Source: Apostichopus californicus
Lineage: Eukaryota; Echinodermata; Holothuroidea; Aspidochirotida; Stichopodidae
Assembly (NCBI GenBank): GCA_020650975.1
Contig: JAIPMN010044447.1
Span: forward strand, 1-25,894
Direction: 5' to 3'
Length of the DNA: 25,894 nucleotides
A program made the translations under genes and the position numbers. Below are positions 1-8,849 of the stretch, piece by piece. The notes beneath the pieces were generated by a model. That model made no database searches and was not told where the DNA came from. It was given only the letters and a program-made list of their open reading frames with translations. Position 1 is the stretch's first letter. Every line of letters starts with the position of its first letter.

Positions 1-1934
1 ATATAAGAAACATTTTCTTTTTCATGGATGGTGTGGGGGGGGGGGGGAGTGCCTACAAGCCTAGAAGTACAGGTTTATCACATTCTTTGTTATATTTTAT
101 ACTTTTTTGTGAGACAAATTGAAGTCTCACTCGACACAGCGACATTATCCCGCCTACGTGTCGTTGAACAATGTATGTTTTTCTGGAGGTAGCTGAGTAC
201 TGTGTTAAAATAATAAATAAGGTAACTAAATAGGAGCTTAAAAAATATACTGTCCCATTTTTCCCCTTCAAAGTGATGTTACCATTTTTTCTTCTTCTAA
301 TTTACCAAAAAGTTCTGCCCCCCCAAACTGAAATGGTCCCGTACGCCTATGCACAGGATGTACAGTAGACAACCCCCCTGCACTGGCCCGAGGGTGGAGA
401 GGTGTGGCGGTGGGGGGGTAATTTACCGCCGTAACACTGACATATATCATATAATTCCTCAATTTATTAATATATATATATATAAGCCAATCAAGAAGTA
501 AGAGAATAGAGATTTTTCTATCCTCAGATTTTCTTTTGGTTTCTGACAAAGTGAATGATTACATAAACATGTCCTTATTCGTTATAAATCAACAGAAAAT
601 TGACTTTACAACAGGAAAACGGTTACAAATCCCCCCTAAAATGCTGCAGAGTGTTTTCAACAACTTCAATTCACAGCCTCGAAGGCGAGTAAAACAATTT
701 GGGTGAAGGTGTGACTAATATCCGCGGGAATGTCGCACAAGATCGAAAACACTCTTTCTCTAAATCTTGGGGCTTATGACCCTTTACCCTACATTTGTTA
801 AAACACTACATAGTCTTTATTTGATCACGTTCTACGCCTGCTACCAGCCAACCCCCCTTATTATCTGGACTTACAAAGCCTGTCAAAGTAATGGTAGGCT
901 TAAATTGCAATCTACTGTTAAGTGTTTGCTAAGCTCTTGTCATAGTCCACGATGACATTCTAATTGGGATCTGGGTAGGCTGTTTGCCCAATCGGTCATG
1001 TCCATGGAATAAATTATCAAACAGACAGGAGTGGCTTCAACACAAGAACAGTATCGAGACGAGGAAAGATGTCTTGAAGAAACTAAATGAATATTTTGTG
1101 GAATTAACTTGATGCACATTTACATTTATATGAAAAACCTTGTACTTGCTGTTTGCTTGTTTTTATTATTATTATTATTATCTATTATAAGTTTGAATCT
1201 CAAGCCTAAAGTCTGTTCTACTTAAAACAATTTGTTTTGTTTCTAGATTTACTCTCCCTCTTACCACCTGTACCTCTCTCCATCCTATCAACTCCCCCAC
1301 ACCTCCCCTAGTTTCTCCCTTCGCCATCTTCTCACAGCTTCCTCCCACTTTCCTCCCGGCTATGCCCTGGACTGGTTGCATTTACTGCAGTATTAGAATT
1401 TAGCAAATTATGCCATATGTCTTTTAAAATTGTGTAAAATGAAGAAAATTTTGCATAACTGCTAGCTGTATGCTGACATATGTGTATTATTCAAAGAAGC
1501 TATAAGCCTTCAAATTTCCAAGCCATGATTTGAAGAATCATTTATTTAACTCTGTTTATATGTTCCTGTAGGTTATTTTTTAATTAGTAAATATTGTGTT
1601 GTTCAGCCCAAAAAATAAAGAAAGAAATAAATAAATAAAGAAAATCATAAAGAAAAAAGGAAACAAATGAAAAAAAAAAAAATCATAACAACTCAATTAA
1701 TATTAAAGTAACTTGACCTGCTAACTTGTCATTAGCTGATGTAACATTTATATGTCTATTAATATGATGATAACTTCTCGGATACGTTCAGTCTGCAAGA
1801 ATGTGTTGTGTTTAATAACTAGTGTTGGGCTTTTTTAACTGCCTTGGGCAAAGTATCCTCTTAGTGACATTTACGATGTGTGAGGCTCGTGAGGCCGAGA
1901 GCAGAGGCGAGATGGAGATGGCGTTAATACTCAC
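1..1934 (-). other. Sulf intron 3, left part (continues off the window); no gene seen
   Basis: AT-rich intronic sequence. It holds a G tract at 36-47, a (TA)n run at about 471-484, an (ATT)n run at about 1160-1181, an A-rich stretch with AATAAATAAATAAAG at about 1610-1682, and a pyrimidine-rich stretch on the plus strand at 1250-1372. None of the short open frames here has recognisable domains or convincing splice sites, and the next Sulf exon was looked for and not found. Confidence 0.7.
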
Positions 1935-2085
1935 TGCTGATAGTCGTAACCGTGTCGTTCAACTTCCCCGTTGTGGTTGATGGCGTATTTATAGTACTTT
2001 GAGTTACCGATAAGCCCCGCCCACTCTGTCCAACCCGGGGGAATATAACTCCCGTCGTAGTTATTCAAGTATTTACCGAAGTAAC
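1935..2085 (-). CDS. Sulf: Sulf third coding exon: GKYLN and IPPGW blocks
   Basis: The exon is 151 nt with acceptor CCCCTCGCAG ending at 2086 and donor GTGAGT starting at 1934. The Gly141 codon split with exon 2 is restored, giving [22 protein letters not shown]. Lys145 in GKYLN corresponds to a conserved active-site Lys of the sulfatase family. The following [27 protein letters not shown] matches the Sulf layout before the DYFTD-type segment expected in the next exon, which is not in the window. Vertebrate Sulf proteins have an Asn-Gly-Ser sequon before YIPPGW; here it is Asp-Gly-Ser, so that glycosylation site is absent. The exon ends in phase 2 (CA). It is too short and mixed in frame to stand out as a long ORF, and was found from its splice sites and motif. 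Confidence 0.93.
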
Positions 2086-4205
2086 CTGCGAGGGGGACGA
2101 GATTGAAAAGTATTGATTTCTGAAAGGTGAGGGAGAAAAAAAAAGTTGTATGATATCTAAATAATATACAGAATTAAAAGAGAAGTGAACCCAGCCATCA
2201 AGTTTTTACCTTCGGGTAAATTTGTAACAAACAATCTAACTCCCATAAATATACAGGAGTAGAATACTGACTCTCGTTGCGAGATATTTCGATGTAATAG
2301 TCATCTCAAAGATTTGTGATTCTTGTCATGTCTTTGTGCTACTAGGAGTTGAAACCTTCAATTTTTCTGTCTTTCGTTCTTTTCATATTCAAGATCAACA
2401 TATACATGCAATAATAATCAGCAGTTATTTTCACGACGCTCAAGTGACCACAAATGTTTGAGAAACGGGCAAGGTCTTATGGATTACAACTTACACGAAA
2501 TTGCGATCCTGCAACAACAGATTTAGTTATGCCATTTGCATCAATTGAGCTGTAAAAAGTCTATGTTATTCTCTGTCATATAAATAAATCATTTATCCAT
2601 CGAGGGGAATGATATTCTTACAAATGAGTTGCATATGGATTAAATTCTAGCTTTAAGAGAACATTGATAGAACTTTAAGCCAACATTTCCAAATTTATCA
2701 TATTTTATGGATAAATCAACCACGATATTTAAGAAACAGGAAAGTAAAGCTCTTGAATAGCATCTGCTAGGATGATATGTTGCCATGGTGACAGCTAGCT
2801 CTCAAAATCACCTACTATTGTCTATTGTCTATTTTCTGACTTAAGGGAAGGTTTATCCGCATGGTAAAATATAGTTCACATTTAGAAACTACCTTACTTA
2901 GAGTTTGCAACAAGATAAATTGAGATGAGGTTTTCAACTGACATTTTGGAATATTTCTCTCTTAAATAGACTATTATAAAGTGTTATAAATCGTTGGCTA
3001 CTAGAAGAATTTTTCATATTTAGCTTAAAGGCATTGAAGACTCGCCCCAAACAGCGTGCCGCCATCTTTAAAAAGTAAACTTTCCGTTGCTTGCAAGTGA
3101 AGTTTTTCTCTTGTCGCTACAAAATGCAGACAGTAATGAAAGGTGATACCTTATTATCTTTAGCTGGACCTGAGATGTCCATTGCTGTACATTTGTACAC
3201 TGTGCTGTGGGTATTGACCGCAGCTGTATGTACTGACTGTACACTAGTGTCTAATTACCGACAGTAGCAAGCTGTGTGTGTATTTTCTGGGATCGATGGT
3301 GTTGTCTAACGCTTCTGTTACACCTCATTCGAAACTAGGTCAGATTACCGGCATTAGACGTTTCTTTTTGCGCGTGTCTTCGCACCCTTTAATCTCCAGC
3401 TATGTTATACATACCTGTCCTATAAGATGCTGCTTGCAGGAAGGCACCAAAATTCCTCCTCTCCGGTCCTCTCCTCCAGTGCGGTGCTACACAGTAGGAA
3501 TCCACGTTAGAGTAGACCTTATGATTGTGTACGTACTGACCGGTCAGTATGCTGCTTCTAGATGGACAGCACATCGGACTGGTCACAAATGCATTTATAA
3601 AGTTAGCGCCTTTGCTTCCCAGATGATACCTAGTTTTATTCATTACAGTCATGGAACCTGCCGAAAAAAATATATATAGATGACAGGAATTTAATGGAAA
3701 AAAAAGAAAACAATTGGGAATCCAAACTTCAGAAATGTTTAACATGGACATTACTGCTTCAATAACATGCCTCCCTAGTTATTCTCTGAACACTCATCGA
3801 AAAGAGAGAGCCTGATTCTACTGTTTCAAATTGGCTTGAACTGTTTGTTGGCTTTCTTAACCTTGGGAATAATTACAAAACTACCCTTTTTTTGGCCATA
3901 GTTTACTATAATTGACAATTTTAAGGTTTCAATTGGTATAGGCTACCTGTATTCTTGTATTTAATGGGTATAGGCTACCTGCACTCCTGTATTTAACCGG
4001 GGTATAGGCTACCTGTATTTAACTCACCTAATAATAAATCTTGATCATCTGTTAATATAAATACTATGTTAGGCTTTCTGTTACTTTCTGGTGGAACTGT
4101 ATTCGCCGATTTCCTCCTCTCAGGTGACCCTGCATTCCCACAATGCATCAGGATTGGTAAAAATAAAAAGAAGCGAAGCATTCTCACTTCTGGAGGCAGC
4201 TTCAT
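1935..4205 (-). CDS. Sulf: N-terminal part of an extracellular 6-O-endosulfatase (Sulf family), three exons, gene continues off the left edge
   Basis: Joining 4205-4028, 3657-3415 and 2085-1935 gives 572 nt, or 190 codons plus two bases, with no stop. Sulf enzymes are secreted or cell-surface sulfatases that remove 6-O-sulfate from heparan-sulfate chains and so tune growth-factor signalling. Residues 1-25 look like a signal peptide (hydrophobic FFLFLPILM, then NAG). [13 protein letters not shown] (44-56) holds the metal-binding Asp pair. VMNKTR (64-69) is a typical Sulf block with an N-glycosylation sequon. [12 protein letters not shown] (88-99) is the sulfatase signature with Cys89 as the predicted formylglycine. 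YVHNH (101-105), GYFGKYLN (141-148) and GSYIPPGW (152-159) follow in family order. The NKT and IPPGW blocks favour Sulf over the related lysosomal N-acetylglucosamine-6-sulfatase. Vertebrate Sulf1 is about 870 residues, so roughly the first fifth is here. No later exon (for example a HAAPHGP-type block) is visible in 1-1934. The Lys usual after LTG is Gln here. Confidence 0.93.
2086..3414 (-). other. Sulf intron 2; no other gene seen
   Basis: A 1,329-bp intron between two firmly placed exons, donor GTATGT at 3414 and acceptor CTCGCAG ending at 2086. The content is AT-rich and unstructured. I saw no repeat array or secondary open frame of interest. Confidence 0.85.
3415..3657 (-). CDS. Sulf: Sulf second coding exon: catalytic formylglycine motif
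   Basis: The exon is 243 nt, phase 1 at both ends, with acceptor TTTTCGGCAG ending at 3658 and donor GTATGT starting at 3414. It encodes residues 60-141. The CxPSR consensus starts at Cys89 (TGC, 3571-3569), the residue that formylglycine-generating enzyme would convert to the catalytic aldehyde; Arg93 and the LTG at 97-99 complete the recognition motif. Position 100 is Gln (CAG, 3538-3536), where family members I know have Lys or Arg. [10 protein letters not shown] carries the conserved HNH. The part after it (Cys114, [15 protein letters not shown]) follows the family pattern but is more diverged. A 133-codon frame on the opposite strand is a shadow of this exon. Confidence 0.95.
3658..4027 (-). 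other. Sulf intron 1 with a three-copy tandem repeat beside its donor
   Basis: A 370-bp intron, donor GTGAGT at 4027 and acceptor TTCGGCAG ending at 3658. Its donor-proximal 90 bp consist of three copies of a 32-34 bp unit (see the separate repeat entry). The rest is AT-rich. Confidence 0.85.
3935..4027 (-). repeat. Three-copy 32-34 bp tandem repeat abutting the Sulf intron 1 donor
   Basis: GGTATAGGCTACCTG starts at 3935, 3967 and 4001 on the plus strand, each followed by a variant of a TGTATTTAA segment. The third copy runs into the splice donor. Read on the transcribed (minus) strand each copy carries CAGGTAGCC, a GT-containing sequence resembling a weak 5' splice site, so the array places possible decoy donors within the first 90 nt of the intron. 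Confidence 0.85.
4028..4205 (-). CDS. Sulf: Sulf first coding exon: signal peptide and metal-binding DDQD
   Basis: This exon has 59 codons plus one base. The start ATG (4205-4203) has G at -3. I chose it over the in-frame ATG at 4295 because a good acceptor (CTATCCGCAG ending at 4221) lies 15 nt before it, and the extra 30 residues would put a second hydrophobic stretch ahead of the signal peptide. A third in-frame Met (4181) would also leave a signal peptide. Residues 1-8 are polar, 9-20 hydrophobic, with likely cleavage near Ala25/Gly26. A basic linker (ERRKSAN) then precedes the sulfatase fold, beginning at [13 protein letters not shown]. The exon ends TTATTATTAG before donor GTGAGT (4027). 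The split Gly codon is completed by exon 2, giving [13 protein letters not shown], which fits the family alignment. Confidence 0.93.
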
Positions 4206-4220
4206 GGCACTTGCAAAGAA
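4206..4220 (-). other. Sulf: Predicted 5' UTR portion of the Sulf start exon, next to a splice acceptor
   Basis: On the minus strand a pyrimidine-rich run ends in CTATCCGCAG at 4221. The next 15 nt lead directly to the ATG. This is a standard acceptor and indicates that transcription starts further right, with at least one noncoding exon upstream. Read from sequence only; RNA data would settle it. Confidence 0.6.
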
Positions 4221-4691
4221 CTGCGGATAGATAAGAGGCCAAAAAATGTAATAACTTGCAGCGTAAATGTTCAAACATTCACCTTTAAATTTCACTCACA
4301 CAAAGAATTCATCGAATTATTCAAACTCACCCATCCCTCCCTCACCCTTCTCTCGTGCACCATCTCCACCCAAATTAGTTGCATTACTGTCTCTAATCTT
4401 CAATCTGGCATAGATATGCTGTTCTGGCTCATCCATTGCAGGTCATGCATTGCTCTTCCTGTGCACCCAAGATGCTACCCTAGGTGAACCACCATAAGTC
4501 CCTCCACGCCACTACCTCACAATCTCACTCCACCACCATCCCACTCAAAACTAGAGGACAATTAATCTCTGGTGTCTTGTTTTTGTTTTTTCTCTATATA
4601 ACCTCAAGAAACCTTGAAAGGATGGAGCTGTACTTTTCTTCTTAGTTCTCTGATGGAGATTCTTTATCAGCTTTTAAAGTCCTCTATTTGA
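4221..4691. other. Upstream of the Sulf start exon; no gene seen
   Basis: Probably 5' intron. The stretch 4325-4560 is C-rich and pyrimidine-rich on the plus strand (many CCACC and CTCAC words). No open frame with plausible splice sites was found. Confidence 0.5.
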
Positions 4692-5252
4692 ATAATCCCT
4701 GCCCTCTAATAGATTGGACTATCCCTTAAAGAATGACCCCCCTCTGCCATAGTGGACTATCCCTTTCAGACTGATTCCGCCCGCTGATACAGTGGACTAT
4801 CCCTTTAAGACGCATCCCTGCCCTCTCACATAATGGACTATCCCTTTAAGACTGTTCCCTGCTCTCTGATATAGTGGACTATCCCTTTAAGACTGGTCTC
4901 TGCTCTCTGATATAGTGGGCCATCCCTTTAAGAATAATCCCTGCCCTCTCACATAATGGACTATCCCTTTAAGACTGATCCCTGACCTCTGATACAGTTG
5001 ACTATCCCTTTAAGACTGATCCCTGCCCTCTCACATAATGGACTGTCCCTTTAAGACTGATCCCTGCTCTCTGATATAGTGGACTACCTCTTTAAGACTG
5101 ATTCTAGCCCTATGATATAGTGGACTATCCCTTTAAGACTGATCCCTATTCTCTGTTAAGTGGACTATCGCTTTCAGATTGATCCAGGCCTGACCTCTGG
5201 TATAGTGGACTATCCCTTTAAGACTGATCCCAGCCCTATGATATAGTGGAGT
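4692..5252. repeat. 41-bp minisatellite, about 13.5 copies
   Basis: The core is TGGACTATCCCTTTAAGACT followed by GATCCCTGCCCTCTGATATAG, 41 bp in all. The period is checked by a variant word, TCACATAATGG, at 4826, 4949 and 5031, spaced 123 and 82 bp (3 and 2 units). About 13 full units and a partial last one are seen, each differing by a few substitutions; the final copy breaks off at GATATAGTGGAGTAG. Two monomer classes (GATATAGTGG and CACATAATGG types) are intermixed. Confidence 0.95.
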
Positions 5253-5296
5253 AGCGGTGGCACCAGTCTCTCGCTCTCTCTCTGGATAAAATGTAG

Positions 5297-5407
5297 GTTA
5301 ATGGTGAGAAACAAGAGACAGATCGTGAGAGTAATGTTACCCTCCATGAGCAGCTAATGGAGGAAGAAGAGACAGAAGAATTGATTGATACGATGCATGT
5401 TGTGTGA
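5297..5407 (+). CDS. Possible terminal coding exon, unidentified acidic C-terminus
   Basis: A pyrimidine-rich run (CTCTCGCTCTCTCTCTGG) and ATGTAG give an acceptor ending at 5296. It is followed by 36 open codons (VNGEKQETDRESNV at the start, LMEEEETEELIDTMHVV at the end) and a TGA stop. A polyA signal lies 52 nt past the stop. The product would be hydrophilic and Glu-rich with possible coiled-coil character; I recognise no family. No partner exon was found upstream on this strand, and the antisense Sulf exons occupy the sequence to the left, which argues against a large gene. The purine-rich composition alone can keep such a short frame open, so this may be chance. Confidence 0.22.
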   Translation, partial: VNGEKQETDRESNVTLHEQLMEEEETEELIDTMHVV

Positions 5408-5458
5408 TGTTAGATGGAGATACCTCCAAATGACTCACAACTCGTCGCTAACGACATT

Positions 5459-5464
5459 AATAAA
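5459..5464 (+). terminator. AATAAA polyadenylation signal, candidate
   Basis: AATAAA lies 52 nt after the stop of the possible terminal exon at 5297-5407. The hexamer is common by chance in AT-rich DNA, so it only supports that exon weakly. Confidence 0.25.
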
Positions 5465-6589
5465 GCTCCCACTGTTTATGAAGTCATCAAATCTAAGGAG
5501 ATGTTGTAGCACTTAACCCTCTGTATTACTGAGCACCAAACTCTTAGTATGTGAAATTACAATCAGAAAAGAAACAATGTTTGTAATTTTTTTAATTTCT
5601 TTATAAACATTTTAAAGCATTCAATCCTTCGATCTACTTTTTGCTAAGTCAACAAACAAAATTACATCAAAATTTTCCAACATGAAAGATGGAAAGAGAA
5701 AAGAAAATACATATCTATCAGATGTTTCAGAATAAATAATTATACACTTTGCTATATTTAGCATTATATTCCTTTCCTGATAGGATAATGCTATACTTAT
5801 TCTCAGACTGCATTACTACTGTAGCCTTTACTTATGCTTTACTGTAGTAGGCTAATAATTTTTTATATTAAGTATTTTATAGCCCTCAAACAGATGAAAT
5901 CAGCAAGCCAAAAGAATAATCACTAGTTGAGGACAAATTTTGTCGAAAGTGTTTATATGCAAATTAGACTAGGCCCATTCAGAACCATTGGGCAAGTCAT
6001 ACATTAAGATTTAATAACCAAAGAAATTAGTGGAATAAATATTTCCTTCAAATACTCTAACATGCAAAAACATGCAGTAAGCATCTTTACATCATGACAG
6101 TCAACGCTATTAGCAGCAAAGACAAACTACAGCTGCTGGCCTGAATAGATCTGTCGCAAATCTCAGCACAACTGTAGTCTGAATTGGTTTGTAAGTTCCG
6201 CCAATATTTGTTATAAAAGTTACATATAATTGGATACTTACTGTATACAGTCTAACTTTGGAATAATTAAATTTCCTTATATCGATACAGGAAATTTCAG
6301 CAGGATCGACAAAAACTCTAAACTTTAAATTAGGCATTTTTATGGTTTAATAATATTATTTCAGTTGGAAAACCACTTGACATTTCAGTCTAACACAAAG
6401 TCATTGAATTCTGGTGCCATTTTGTACCGAGGTATAAACAGAATATATTTTCAAGTGTATTAAAGTTTCACACTTTAATATTGCCAAGAAATTTCCAACA
6501 GATTGTGACAAATTCATGAACAATCCAACAAAAATTTCAAACTTACTTTAATATAAATATACCGAAGGCTTTTGAAACTCCTTGCTTCC
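5465..6589. other. AT-rich stretch, no gene seen
   Basis: Intronic or intergenic DNA without tandem repeats or recognisable element ends. The 75-codon minus frame near 6110-6337 has no domain and no convincing splice context. Confidence 0.6.
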
Positions 6590-6911
6590 TCGTCACTAGT
6601 TTTCTGTTATTACTAATTTAATACTTGCCACGGAAAATGTGTTATCTCTCTTCATGCGACGACTCGCAAGCACAGACTTTTGCCGTAAGTTTAAACTTCC
6701 GAAAAACGCTGGAAGTATTAGGTCACAACGAGGAGTATTTTCGGGCGACACCCTCTTTATCGAAAATAAGGTCAAACTTAAAACTGGAAGATTGATTTTC
6801 CCAATTTTCCCCCCTCCATTCAAACTGCTCAGAGGGTAAAAGAGAGAGTTCATCTGATGTTCTTTCACCGTTTTGTAACTCGGCACCTATTTGCGCCTTG
6901 AAGGTAAACAA
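6590..6911 (-). other. CpG-enriched segment with overlapping open frames; possible exon or alternative 5' region
   Basis: This 320-bp segment has more CpG than its surroundings and stays open in three frames on two strands. The most protein-like is a minus frame ending at TGA 6723: AQIGAELQNGERTSDELSLL through FKFDLIFDKEGVARKYSSL, preceded by an acceptor-like TGTTTACCTTCAAG ending at 6897. The same site reads as a plausible donor (GAAG|GTAAAC) on the plus strand. A CCAAT word lies at about 6924, and an AAGTAAGT donor-like word on the minus strand at about 6541-6547. No family is recognised. It could be an alternative first-exon region for Sulf, an exon of another gene, or an old transposable-element fragment. 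Confidence 0.2.
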
Positions 6912-7509
6912 ATTAACAAGAAGCCAATGCTAGTTAGTGCTATCCAACACCTGTAGTCATATTGAGCAAACTAACCAATGTGTGCACTTCGTATCAGAGG
7001 GAGACAGACTCGCAAGGCTGTGCGTGTAAGGAGATAATGTACAGGGAATATGAGAATGGAAGGGAAACCTTTAAAAAAGAAATATTGAAACAGCTCTATA
7101 TTGTTCCAGGAATAATAGAAGAATAAAAAAATGCCCCTGATAGGTTTACGAGAAATACACTGAATTTTTTGTCAAGATTGGAATATTCTAAAATGTCTGA
7201 GTAATAATTATGATTAAAAATTAATTTACAATTAAAAAAGCCGAATTTACTTACAACTTGACTTTAGAGGTCAATCTTTCCTTCTTTTCATATTGAGAAT
7301 GGCTGGGGGAGAGGGAATGGTGGGGGGGGAGAAGACAGTTTCACCCAGTGAAACTAGTCCTTATCCAACCGATGCAGGTACAAAACATACACACTTTGAA
7401 ATTTACTTTACAGATATACTATGTAATATAGTTATAATTTATAATTCCTTTACAAGTGTCCAACTGAGCACAGAGGTGGGTAATGTACTGGAAAATGCAC
7501 TAAAACATT
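6912..7509. other. No gene seen; G-rich patch at 7304-7331
   Basis: AT-rich sequence with a G-rich island (GGGGGAGAGGG, then GGTGGGGGGGAG). The 77-codon plus frame over it is low complexity at its start and has no domain. Confidence 0.6.
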
Positions 7510-7674
7510 TACCATGGCCACTATAGTGTCCTATCCACCATATATCCCAAGCATACTGTTCTGTGGTACACTGTGTACAGAGTGTTGGGCACTACAGTGT
7601 CATACTGTTTATACAAAGATGACCACCATTATGCCAGTTTCAGTATACTGTACCATGATCAACTGTGCATCAGC
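7510..7674. repeat. Degenerate left flank of the 37-bp array
   Basis: CACTATAGTGTCCTA (about 7518-7532) and GGGCACTACAGTGTCATACTGTTTATA (two overlapping runs, about 7589-7615) are diverged relatives of the array core. They sit in a longer, poorly preserved unit with words such as GTGTACAGAGTGTTGG. This is probably the older form from which the 37-bp array expanded. Confidence 0.6.
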
Positions 7675-8140
7675 CTTTGGACACTATATGTAGCGTCCTA
7701 CTGTGTAGAGACTTTGGACACTATGTAGCGTCCTACTGCAGAGGCTTTGGACATTATATGTAGCGTCCTACTGCGTAGAGACATTGGACACTATATGTAG
7801 CGTCCTACTGTGTAGAGACTTTGGACGCTATAGGTAGCGTCCTACTGTGTAGACTTTGGACACTATATATAGCGTCCTACTGCTTAGAGACTTTGGACAT
7901 TATATGTAGCGTCCTACTGCGTAGAGACATTGGACATAATATGTAGCGTCCAACTGCGTAGAGAATTTGGACACTATATGTAGCGTCCAACTGCGTAGAG
8001 AATTTGGACACTATGTAGCGTCCTACTGCGTTGAGACTTTGGACACTATATGTAACGTCCTACTGCGTAGAGACTTTGGACACTATGTAGCGTCCTAATG
8101 CATAGAGACTTTGGACACTATATGTAGCGTCCTACTGTTT
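7675..8140. repeat. 37-bp minisatellite, about 13 copies, with an imperfect palindrome in each unit
   Basis: The unit is TTTGGACACTATATGTAGCG followed by TCCTACTGCGTAGAGAC. Thirteen copies of the GTAGCGTCC or GTAACGTCC word fall about 35-37 bp apart; shorter copies lack an AT in the middle (CACTATGTAGCG). Within the unit GGACACTATATGTAGCGTCC is self-complementary at 16 of 20 positions, so each copy can form a hairpin. One copy, GGACGCTATAGGTAGCGTCC (about 7824-7843), is closer to perfect. Confidence 0.95.
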
Positions 8141-8345
8141 ATGGTCTAGCTATGTCAACCCCATCCCATTGATATTGTTAGTGCAATACACTGGGTTAGA
8201 GTGCTGGACACTAGTGTCCTACTGTATATATGGAATACCACTGCGTCCATCTCCTCTCATCAGTGATACAGTACTGTGAGTCTGTGATACACTAAGTGAG
8301 TGTTAGATAGACACTATATTGTCCTACCTGTTTACCATTGTGTCC
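8141..8345. repeat. Degenerate right flank of the 37-bp array
   Basis: GGACACTAGTGTCCTACTG (about 8208-8226) and GACACTATATTGTCCTACC (about 8310-8328) repeat the array core, about 100 bp apart and separated by related words (ACCACTGCGTCC and ACCATTGTGTCC; AGCCAATCCCA and ACCCCATCCCA). This shows an older unit of roughly 100-120 bp around the younger 37-bp expansion. Confidence 0.65.
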
Positions 8346-8689
8346 AGCCAATCCCAGATGACTCCTACATATATTACATTGTGATACTCATCATGTACAT
8401 GGGTACTACATGGACAATACAGTTAAAGCAGTGCCCTATGTATTTTGTGTTATCATAAATACTTATGATTTTTTATTTGATAATTTGAACATGTTACAGT
8501 TCTGTATCTAAGCACTCAGCTCTATCTTATCAACGTTTTATTCCCAGGTATTAGAATAATCCTAAAACTGGCAGCTATTGGGCATCCACAGATAAAAGGA
8601 TAACATACATCACAACATAATTTAAATGTGGTAAGTCTGTAATTTATGGGTCTCAAATTTGTGATAATATCTTGCAAAATGGTAAAAGT
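8346..8689. other. No gene seen
   Basis: AT-rich sequence without repeats or open frames of note. Confidence 0.6.
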
Positions 8690-8726
8690 CAGGGAGCTGC
8701 TATTTAAATGCTATAGCAGCTCCCTG
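8690..8726. repeat. Perfect 14-bp inverted repeat with 9-bp loop
   Basis: CAGGGAGCTGCTAT (8690-8703) and ATAGCAGCTCCCTG (8713-8726) are exact reverse complements around TTAAATGCT. A further partial copy of the right arm, GCAGAGCTCCCT, occurs at about 8801-8812. It may be a transposon-derived hairpin; no target-site duplication was recognised. Confidence 0.9.
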
Positions 8727-8740
8727 TTATAATGGACCTC

Positions 8741-8771
8741 CCCTCCCCCCTCCCCTTCCCCTTCCCCTTCT
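8741..8771 (-). other. Predicted G-quadruplex tract on the minus strand
   Basis: The plus strand has successive CCCC runs separated by one or two T. The minus strand therefore has at least five GGGG runs with one- or two-base loops, a strong match to the G4 pattern. Confidence 0.6.
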
Positions 8772-8849
8772 CCAACAATGACATCGAACCTTCTGTACTG
8801 GCAGAGCTCCCTAAAAATAATAATAATTATAATAATATTGGGTCCATAT

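Noticed and set aside
3278-3679. 133-codon plus-strand frame
   Set aside because: Shadow of Sulf exon 2, which is supported by motif and splice sites on the minus strand.
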